From Asterias amurensis (taxonomy: Eukaryota; Echinodermata; Asteroidea; Forcipulatida; Asteriidae), in NCBI RefSeq assembly GCF_032118995.1, contig NC_092661.1, positions 14,305,506 to 14,369,505 on the forward strand: DNA of 64,000 nt, given 5' to 3'. Shown piece by piece: positions 58,811 through 64,000 of the stretch (positions within the stretch are counted from its first letter, which is position 1; every line of letters begins with the position of its first letter). The notes beneath the pieces were generated by a model that worked only from the letters and a program-made list of their open reading frames with translations, did not search any database and was not told the DNA's origin. A program made the position numbers and the translations under genes.

Positions 58811-61800
58811 TTGGCAATTCACATAAAAATACAAAAATACAAAAGGTTTATACGTAAAGGATAAAACTCTTAAAAACATTAAATATATAAATATATACAT
58901 CTGGATTGGAAAACAGTAAAAAGGGAGATACATCAAGATATAAAAAAGGAGAACAGGCAGTAAACGAGAAGACAAAGACTTCTAGCTAGAAGTCTTTTAT
59001 TCCTATCTGAAAGCACACAAATTCGTCCAACAAGGGTGTTTTTTTCTTTCATCATTTTCTTGCAACTTCGATGACCGATTGAACCCAAATTTTCACAGGC
59101 TTGTTATTTTATGCTTATGATGGGATACACCAAGTGAGAACACTGGTCTTTGACAATTACCAAACGTGTACAGTGCCTTTAATGGCTAGGCCACGACACC
59201 CCATATTTGACTTACCCTGTCTGATACAAGTCTCCACCCATTGTTCTCTATTCTCTGGTACCAGCCTACATGCTTATCTTTCCTCATCTTGGCAGCGGCC
59301 GGTATACTGTTGTGGACCTCCTTAGCCGCCCGTCGTTTGGAACCAGCGGCTGTGTAATCCTTGGGACTGTTGGCGCACATGTCAACGATGTTACGGTGAG
59401 TGAAGATCTTGTAGTAGATATTTGGGGGAAACTTGTCCTGTTTTTATTTGGTGAAGGGAAAACGACAACATAAGTTGGTGAAAAGCAGTTTACTTTTCTG
59501 TCACTCTTCTGTTCATGGATTTTGTCTTTTGTGTTCCCTACCTTCTGTGATTCGCAGTCACAATCATTGTCACAATAAAACTTTTTAGTGGCAAATGGTG
59601 CGAAAACAAAAAGCCTGGGACAAAATTCCACACTGAGTAAACCCTTTTATGCCTATTGATCATTTCAACAACTTACAGATGGTAGTGCCATGTTAAAACA
59701 AAACAAAACAAAGACCAGCCAGCTCAGCACAGGCTTAAGATTTAAGACTGGCTTAAAATGTAAACCAGGGTATTGCAGTGTTCTATAATTAAAGACTGTC
59801 TAGGCGTGGGCGTGTCTTACTGGTGTAAGACCACTTGGTGCAATACGCCCAGAACTTTGGTCTGGTACACTAGATCTATGGCCACGACACTCCACCTACA
59901 TTAAGTATACTCCTGCTCTGGTAGGCATTTTCGCTTACAGCATGTAGAGCCATAAAAATGAGCCTTAGTCTATGCATTCCTACTTACCCCAGCTAGTCTG
60001 AACTTGATGTGTATTCCAGCTGCTGCATCTAAGATCTTCGCCTCCTTAGGGTTGATACATCTTAGCATCATACTCGGGTCACCACGGCAACGGAAGTTGA
60101 TGAGGTCGCGGTAGTAACGGTAAACTTGTATATCCTGTATGCAAAGAATGAACTCAAAGTAGTTAGTACAGCCGAGTATGGGGGTTTTAAAAATTTATGT
60201 TTTGGGGCACATCTGGTCGTGCTGGTTTTCTAGTTCACCAAAAAAAATTACATACAATGACACCATATGTTGGTAGTCAGGCGAGCGGTCAAGGGTAACA
60301 AACTCTAGTCAGCTGAGTCATCAGAGTGGGGGTTCGAATCCCTGTTGAGACAATTGTGTCGTTAGGCAAGGCACACAGTTGCTTCTCATCACCTATCCTC
60401 ACCAATCGTTGCAGGCTTACAGCCCATTGATGCAACAACCCTCCACTCTCCTGGGTTGTGTGGCTGGTGCATGGGTGATTTTGTGTCACCTAGAAGGAAA
60501 TGAAATCCTGCAACATGTGCGCACTTTTGGCTGTTGGTGCAGCATGCTCCAAAGGAGACCAGAAGAAACACATTAGTCTGGCCCTTTTTTTTTATAATAG
60601 TAATTCTGCTTCTATGCTTGCTACAGTTGCACACAGGGAACGTGTCTACCCACAATATGTGTTCTCCATACTCTCTGTATTGACCCCTTGCACGCATGTC
60701 ACACACAGTGACTGTGCCATGCTCACCATTTTGGTGGTCAATAGGTTTACGTGTAAGTGCCACGTCGCCTAAAATGCGCACTTCACTGAATAACGCACAG
60801 ATGACATTGCCCACTAATATGGCGCATCCAAGATTATTCAATGATGACCTCAGGTGAATTGGGTAAATCCAAACTGAGGCCAGAAGGAACATGCTTAGTC
60901 TGACCCCTTTTTGTATAATGATAACTCTGCATCCATGCTTACTATTGCACATTAGGAACATATCTACTCACAATGTGTGTCCTCCAAGCTCTCTGTATAA
61001 TCTTAGCGGCTTCCTTGGGGTTCAGGGGATAAGTCCTCTTCTTCTTCCTCCTCTTCTTTGGTTGAACTTTGACCTTTGTCTGGCTGGGCCCGGTTGAGCT
61101 AGAGACTACAACGGACTGGACCCCTTGGTGGGATATGTTGGTGGCCATCGTGGAACGCTGCCTCCTGACTCTGTGCCACCAGTTCTGGATGAAGTGGGCG
61201 CAGAATTCTCTAAACCTGTCAGTTTAAAAAGAGGGAAGATTATTTTGGGTTCAGGGTTAACTGCTCTATGCTCCGAGACCCTTATATTCTGACAAACCTT
61301 TGTTCCGAAAATCCCCCTCTTGATTTACACACTACTTCATCTCTCCATTTTCCTTGATTTAAATACAAATTTACAAATCACCAACATGAAGTAGGTGCAG
61401 AATTCTCTATACCTGTCAGTTTAGAAAGAGGGAAGAATATTTTGATTTCAGGGTGCCGGCTCTATGCTCCGACACCCTTATATTCTGCCAAACCTTTGTT
61501 ACGAAAATCCCTTCGTGATTTACATACTACCTTCGTCTCTCCATTTTCCTCGATTAATATACAAATTTACAAATCACCAACATTATTTTCAGTATAACAA
61601 TTTTCTGTAAAATTGAAAGTACTTACGATATAACAACCGACTCCCCTTTTGACTTTTTGAAACTGCAGTATTTTTCATAGTAGGCTTCCAGTCTCTGTCT
61701 GGCGCTAGCTGTTTTAAGAACTGAAGCCTTGGCCCCAACTGAATCCTTTAAACAAGAGGGACAACAACAACAACTTCTTAACAAGAATTCCTCGTTCTCT

Positions 61801-63021
61801 TTTAGCTCAAGACAAGAGAAATGCAATCCAGTTTCAAAAATAATAATAATAATGTAGAGGCCCCACTACAAAAAAGTACTCCAGATTGTACAGTAGGGCA
61901 TATCAAACCAAGTTAAAGGCACACGTTGCCTTGGATCGGTCGAGTTGGTCTTTGAAAAGTGTTTGTAACCGTTTGTAAATGGTTAGAAAGATGTTGTAAA
62001 AGAAGAATACAATGATTCATACAAACAAACCTCGACATTACATGGTTTTCCATTTACCTCGTCGACTAACACGGTCAACCATTTATGGGAATGGCAAACC
62101 GTGTTTTTCGCAAAGTAAAAGGAAAACCACGCAATTTCGAGGCAAATTGTGTAGATCCTTGTATTTTTTAAAACATCTTTCCAAACATATATATGCATTT
62201 TGTAACAAACGGTTACAAACGCTTTTTATAGACCAACTCGTCCGATCCAAGGCAACAGGTTCCTTTAAACACCAAGAAGAAAACATTCCGGAGACCTTGT
62301 TCCAATTCTATTAATTTTGGTTTTACCCATATACACCGATGTGTATTAGCTCTGTATGCTCAGTACATTGTACTTTCCCAAGTTCTGTGAAAAAAAAAAA
62401 TAACAGGCTTATTACTTGGGTAGGATTTGAACCCACTACCTTTGCTATTCTAGAGCACTGTCATACCAACTAGACCACTGAGATTGCCTGGTAGCTAGAG
62501 GCAGTTTGAATCCTATATTTTGGCAGCAAGTACCGCATCAATATAATATATATAATACTGTGTTTATTACTCCGGTGGATTCGAACCCACGACCTTTGCA
62601 ATTCTAGAGCAGTGTCATATCAACCCGACCACTGAGATTACCTGGTATTTAGAGGCAGTTTGAATCCTATTTTAGCAGCGGGTACTACATTGATTTAATA
62701 GATGTTAAATTTCCAATAGCATGGCCCAGACACAACGTTAGGGGCAAAAGGTCAACGCTAGATACTGATACAAAATTTCAAGACAAAAAACCTGGTTGAA
62801 CTACAGCCCTAAATAATACAATATATCTCTGACACAAAATAGGGACGTCCAAATTTGCTACCTTTGATTGGGTGGTTGTGAGCTTTGACAGTGATTTGTC
62901 GGGTGTTTTTGAGGGTGTTGTTCTGACATCTCTCAGACCGTGTTCACTGTTGATGAATCTACTACCTGTTTGGTGCACCCTGGTGCTCACGGTTGGGTTT
63001 AAGATGTCAAAGAGACGACAT
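55090..63021 (-). CDS. MFI: MFI / C11orf65 orthologue (mitochondrial fission inhibitor), nine exons, 5' end missing
   Basis: Nine exons join in consistent phases to about 464 codons. From the IQ motif onward the order matches human C11orf65/MFI: an IQ helix (AAKIIQRAWRTHI), then INPKEAKILDAAAGIHIKFR, KFPPNIYYKIFTHR, CANSPKDY, GWYQRIENNGWR, SKLQRRQDVEKRKKQRKVEW, EWEVDELLEWTSGLNFD and YLTSWKELATS. The human protein is known to bind MFF and restrain DRP1 recruitment, favouring fused mitochondria. Function in this animal is inferred. The protein is longer at the N-terminus than the human one (exons 62862 to 60972). The C-terminal exon is unlike the human end. The first coding exon or exons, with the start ATG, were not identified and may lie beyond 63021 or outside the window. 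Confidence 0.88.
55641..55696 (-). CDS. MFI: MFI exon, YLTSWKELATS
   Basis: Acceptor CTCTTGCAG, donor GTTG then GTGAGT. The 56 bases encode YLTSWKELATSSGSEKYV with a split codon at each end. It matches human YIASWKEIATS. It was not visible as an ORF because of its size. Confidence 0.85.
55819..56205 (-). mobile_element. MITE family A, complete copy (core A1) in an MFI intron
   Basis: GGGCTGGACGCTATTGGTAA at left and AGTGTCCACTGCCGTTA at right; CACACGAAGTTGTGTG and the TCTGAGGTCTCGAAATC core. Left flank no longer reads TTAA. Confidence 0.8.
56550..56720 (-). CDS. MFI: MFI exon, EWEVDELLEWT
   Basis: Acceptor CCTCATTAG (TAG type), donor GACGA then GTGAGT. The 171 bases encode YQEGMLQAKTGDSDTKSLVE, a G/A-rich stretch, and EWEVDELLEWTSGLNFD. 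This aligns with human SGSLEAK ... EWEVDEVLNWTNTLNFDE. Confidence 0.88.
57203..57342 (-). CDS. MFI: MFI exon, basic helix
   Basis: Acceptor TTGCTGCAG, donor AAGAT then GTAAGA. It encodes LLLRPDQDPVTWESSNKKVD, FPHSKLQRRQDVEKRKKQRK and VEWMKK; the split ATG joins MYQEG. Human counterpart FHFSKLKRRQDLEKKRKLRK. Strongly basic, probably helical. Confidence 0.9.
57478..57580 (-). repeat. SINE family T2 head, reverse orientation
   Basis: On the minus strand it reads ATTTCTGATCAGCAGAGTGT, GGGTTCGAGTCCCTGTTG (box B) and GTGTTCTTAACCAAGACACT. Same family as 35095, 60285 and 63070. Confidence 0.65.
57588..57737 (+). mobile_element. MITE family A (core A2), left half of a split copy
   Basis: GGTACACATTTGGTATT, then TAACGAGCATTGGAGAGCTG, GAAACGACTCCCTCTGAAG and GAGAAAGAGGTAATTTCTC. 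It stops where the core should begin and the microsatellite starts. The right half is at 58975-59181. Confidence 0.8.
57738..58808. repeat. Giant (TTATCA)n microsatellite with (ATT)n end
   Basis: About 169 uninterrupted hexamers (57747-58762) are followed by about 15 ATT units (58763-58808). It lies in an MFI intron. Minus-strand ORFs of 450 and 342 codons across it are only translations of the repeat (alternating N-D or M-I). The near-perfect periodicity suggests very recent expansion. Length should be treated as assembly-dependent. Confidence 0.95.
58809..58974 (-). mobile_element. LINE 3' tail that seeded the microsatellite
   Basis: Read on the minus strand: TGTATCTCCCTTTTTACTG, TTTTAAGAGTTTTATCC, TTTGTATTTTTATGTGAATT, GCCAAATTAATAATAATAAT, then the hexamer array. 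Non-LTR elements commonly end in such a simple-repeat tail. No coding sequence remains. Confidence 0.5.
58975..59181 (+). mobile_element. MITE family A (core A2), right half of a split copy
   Basis: It begins with the right part of the core (AGACTTCTAGCTAGAAGTCT), continues CTGAAAGCACACAAATTCGT, CGATGACCGATTGAACCC, ACTGGTCTTTGACAATTACC and ends GTGTACAGTGCCTTTAA. Confidence 0.82.
59216..59437 (-). CDS. MFI: MFI exon, FPPNIYYKIFTHR to NNGWR
   Basis: Acceptor AATAAAAACAG, donor GACAGG then GTAAGT; 74 codons, both ends phase 0. The protein reads DKFPPNIYYKIFTHRNIVDM, CANSPKDY, a lysine/alanine-rich linker, and VGWYQRIENNGWRLVSDR. Human: KFPPDIYYKIFTHR, CANSPRNY, SGWYHRIENNGWRPVSD. This is the most conserved block and fixes the family. 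Confidence 0.93.
59988..60134 (-). CDS. MFI: MFI exon, INPKEAKILDAAAGIHIKF
   Basis: Acceptor TGCATACAG, donor GCTGGG then GTAAGT; 49 codons, phase 0 at both ends. It reads DIQVYRYYRDLINFRCRGDP, SMMLRCINPKEAKILDAAAG and IHIKFRLAG. Human: IFQHFKSLIDLRRQGEP ... INPKEAELLDAAAGIHVRFR. It continues the helix begun by the IQ motif of the preceding exon. Confidence 0.93.
60285..60440 (+). repeat. SINE family T2, head and part of body
   Basis: GGTAGTCAGGCGAGCGGTCA (box A-like), GGGGGTTCGAATCCCTGTTG (box B), then GTGTCGTTAGGCAAGGCACA as in other T2 copies. Confidence 0.7.
60554..60994. repeat. Direct duplication including the 3' edge of an MFI exon
   Basis: The segment 60876-60994 (CAGAAGGAACATGCTTAGTC ... 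AACTCTGCATCCATGCTTAC ... CTCACAATGTGTGTCCTCCA) recurs diverged at 60554-60680. The right-hand unit contains the real exon end at 60972; the left-hand unit contains a decayed copy of the last codons and donor. Family F sequence (60675-60860) fills the space between. Confidence 0.75.
60675..60860. repeat. Dispersed repeat family F, copy 2
   Basis: TTGACCCCTTGCACGCATGT, CCACGTCGCCTAAAATG, ATATGGCGCATCCAAGAT and GACCTCAGGTGAATTGGGTA; related to 40255-40460. Confidence 0.5.
60972..61215 (-). CDS. MFI: MFI exon with IQ motif
   Basis: Acceptor AAACTGACAG, donor ACACATT then GTGAGT; 244 bases, 81 codons plus one base completing the split serine. It starts FREFCAHFIQNWWHRVRRQR (IQ-like helix), passes through a low-complexity, lysine-rich linker (PKKRRKKKR) and ends NPKEAAKIIQRAWRTHI. 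The last segment is the IQ motif aligned with human KAARVIQQAWKSFL. IQ motifs typically bind calmodulin-like proteins. An in-frame ATG at 61148 is a possible internal start but the frame is open upstream. Confidence 0.88.
61188..61582. repeat. Tandem duplication (2 x 197 bp) including an MFI exon 5' edge and acceptor
   Basis: Units 61188-61384 and 61385-61582 share GCAGAATTCTCTA-ACCTGTCAG, CTCTATGCTCCGA-ACCCTTATATTCTG and AATTTACAAATCACCAACAT. The first contains the working acceptor and codons FREFCAHFI; the second a copy reading YREFCTYFM behind an equally good CTGACAG. Confidence 0.85.
61627..61745 (-). CDS. MFI: MFI upstream exon, RQRLEAYYEKYC
   Basis: Acceptor TTGTTTAAAG (AAG type), donor ATATC then GTAAGT; 119 bases. 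It reads DSVGAKASVLKTASARQRLE, AYYEKYCSFKKSKGESVVI, and a serine codon split with the next exon. There is no counterpart in the human protein that I can recall, so it belongs to a longer N-terminal form. Phase agrees on both sides. Confidence 0.75.
61913..62268. mobile_element. MITE family C, 356 bp, TTAA-flanked
   Basis: TTAA at both ends; GGCACACGTTGCCTTGGATC at left and GATCCAAGGCAACAGGTTCC at right are inverted, with sub-terminal GAGTTGGTCT / AGACCAACTC and GTTTGTAACCGTTTGTAA / TTGTAACAAACGGTTACAAA. Shares the TTAA habit and the AGGCAC start with family A but is otherwise different. Confidence 0.85.
62315..62540 (-). repeat. SINE family T1, complete copy (reverse)
   Basis: On the minus strand: CTGCCTCTAGCTACC, GTGGTCTAGTTGGTATGACA (box A), GGGTTCAAATCC (box B), then GGGAAAGTACAATGTAC and ACACATCGGTGTATATGGGT. 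Matches 36274-36485. Confidence 0.75.
62563..62695 (-). repeat. SINE family T1, head only (reverse)
   Basis: On the minus strand: CTGCCTCTAAATACC, GTGGTCGGGTTGATATGACA and GGGTTCGAATCC. It lies just upstream (in SINE sense) of the full copy at 62315, so two heads lie in tandem. Confidence 0.7.
62862..63021 (-). CDS. MFI: MFI most upstream exon found
   Basis: Acceptor CATCTTTTTCAG, donor CAAAG then GTAGCA (non-consensus +4/+5). It encodes CRLFDILNPTVSTRVHQTGS, RFINSEHGLRDVRTTPSKTP and a serine/threonine-rich end (SLSKLTTTQSK), after one base of a split codon. No family match was recognised; the call rests on frame, phase and splice sites. An in-frame ATG at 63047 lies before the acceptor and is probably intronic. 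Confidence 0.6.
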
Positions 63022-63069
63022 CTGAAAAAGATGTACAGACATGACAAATATCAGAAGGACGGACAGCTT

Positions 63070-63370
63070 CTTCAAGGTGTCATGGACGAGCTGGTTAGAG
63101 CATCGAAACAAGTTCTGCTGGTTTAGTAATCAGGGTGTGGGTTCATATCTCGGTCATAGACCTTTTCGCAAATACCTTTGCGCACGCGTAGACTGTTGAA
63201 CGAGGTGCATTGTGGGATATATATTGATCAAATTTGGATACCAGCTAGACCACAATGCACCAAATTCCAAGCTTTACGCGTGCGCCCCAGTATTTGCGAT
63301 AAGGTCTATGACATTTGTGTCCTTGAGCAAGACACTTCACTATATAATTGCTACTTTTATCCAGATGTAT
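63070..63370 (+). repeat. SINE family T2 interrupted by a MITE
   Basis: The head GAGCTGGTTAGAGCATCGAA and GTGGGTTCATATCTCGGTCA (box B-like) is followed, after the 63157-63308 insertion, by GACATTTGTGTCCTTGAGCA, GACACTTCAC and body sequence, as in the T2 copy at 35095. Confidence 0.75.
63157..63308. mobile_element. TA-flanked MITE inserted in a SINE
   Basis: GACCTTTTCGCAAATACC at left is matched inverted by GTATTTGCGATAAGGTC at right; sub-terminal TGCGCACGCGTA / TACGCGTGCGCCCC and GTGCATTGTGG / CCACAATGCAC also pair. TA borders both ends, suggesting a Tc1/mariner-type source. Confidence 0.82.
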
Positions 63371-63561
63371 AAACGGGTACCTGCGAGGGTAGAATTTGAG
63401 ATATTCATAATTAGAATACGCAATTTTGGGGGATAAAAACTTATATTTTTGTCCATAACCGCAGTCCTCCGAAGTGAAATGACTTTCAAAATGCTTTATC
63501 GAAAGCTGCTGTAAGTGTTTTTATTGCCATTAATTCTGAGCGTGGTGACCAAATGTGTACA

Positions 63562-63895
63562 TTCCCTTTGAAGGCATTGGAAACGTTGTGTAACTGTCAA
63601 AGACTAGTATTCTCACTTGGTGTATCCCGACATAATATGCATAAAATAACAAAACTGTGAAAGTTTGGGCTCAATTGGTCATGAATCGAAAGTTGCAAGA
63701 GAATAGTGAAAGAAAAAACACCCTTGTTGCATGGCTTTGTGTGCTTTCAGATGCATAAGAGGCTTCAGTTCTGAATTCATTGATTATTTGAGTGAGAAAT
63801 CACTTCTAGAAACATATTATTTCATAGGGAGACGTTTCTCAAAATGTTTATACTATCAACAGCTCTCTATTACTCGTCACCAAGTTAGTTTTTTT
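63562..63895 (-). mobile_element. MITE family A (core A2), copy lacking its right end
   Basis: GAAGGCATTGGAAACGTTGTG, GACATAATATGCATAAAATA, TTGTTGCATGGCTTTGTGTG, GCATAAGAGGCTTCAG and CAGCTCTCTATTACTCGTCA; ends after CACCAAGTTAGTTTTTTT. Confidence 0.75.
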
Positions 63896-64000
63896 ATCTT
63901 CAAGTACGCGCTAATCCTCCAATCTGATTCGCAGAAAAACCTATATTATTGCACGGCTAATATCACTACCTGCATCTTGTGTGTTCTATGGTCGCGCGCC

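Noticed and set aside
57623..58975. Minus-strand ORFs of 450 and 342 codons with alternating Asn-Asp or Met-Ile
   Set aside because: They are translations of the (TTATCA)n microsatellite and the flanking LINE tail; no domain or splice support.
60300..60350. Possible functional tRNA gene (box A and box B present)
   Set aside because: No complete cloverleaf with paired acceptor stem; followed by SINE T2 body found at other sites, so it is a SINE head.
60389..60961. 190-codon minus-strand ORF
   Set aside because: It crosses SINE T2, repeat F and a duplicated intron segment; its internal repetition follows the DNA duplications, and the real exons lie on either side.
60942..61148. ATG at 61148 as the start of MFI
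   Set aside because: The frame is open upstream to a good acceptor and joins in phase to two further exons; kept only as a possible internal start.
63000..63047. ATG at 63047 (MSCLYIFF...) as the MFI start
   Set aside because: It lies before a clear acceptor (CATCTTTTTCAG) and would be intronic; the true first exon is not identified.

Overview
This is a window of an animal nuclear genome. It is AT-rich and intron-rich, has no bacterial-type operons, and is packed with short non-autonomous transposons. The transgelin/calponin gene, the MFI (C11orf65) orthologue and the style of repeats suggest a marine invertebrate deuterostome, most likely an echinoderm. That assignment is inference; no species marker was read.

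Layout. Positions 1-11,200 hold no convincing gene and, unusually, none of the MITE families that crowd the rest of the window, only local duplications; this could be a long 3' UTR or intron of a gene starting outside the window. At 11.2-15.5 kb there are hints of a small minus-strand transcription unit: a CpG-type promoter near 15.4 kb, a spliced exon at 12860-13190 and a terminal exon at 12045-12104. From 15.7 to 26.4 kb lies a repeat-rich gene desert with MITEs, nested insertions, tandem arrays and a LINE tail.

The main gene is on the plus strand at 27.3-52.5 kb. It is a transgelin/calponin-family actin-binding protein with four constant coding exons (27347-36655) that encode an N-terminal leader and one calponin-homology (CH) domain. 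These are followed by five alternative, tandemly duplicated terminal coding exons at 38234, 41678, 45194, 47926 and 51379. All five begin in phase 0 with Leu-Gln and each carries its own stop. For four of the five a candidate poly(A) signal lies about 1.0-1.3 kb downstream; the signal of the second exon is ambiguous. Three encode a calponin-like (CLIK) repeat and two are short and stop before it, ending in the same five residues KFMLC. One locus could therefore make at least five C-terminal isoforms, three with and two without the CLIK-type actin-binding motif. This is the most interesting system in the window.

On the minus strand at 55.1-63.0 kb, convergent with the transgelin gene, lie nine coding exons of an orthologue of human C11orf65/MFI (mitochondrial fission inhibitor). 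Its introns carry a microsatellite of about 1 kb grown from a LINE 3' tail inside a MITE, two local duplications that copied exon edges, tRNA-derived SINEs and several MITEs. Its first exon or exons were not found.

The recurrent mobile families are: A (about 380 bp, TTAA-flanked, with two alternative palindromic cores), B (about 240 bp, ends in GGCCCAATTTCATAG), C (TTAA-flanked, 356 bp), several TA-type or foldback elements, two tRNA-derived SINE families and 3' ends of LINEs. All splice sites, reading frames and similarities were judged by eye; exon coordinates were checked by phase arithmetic.
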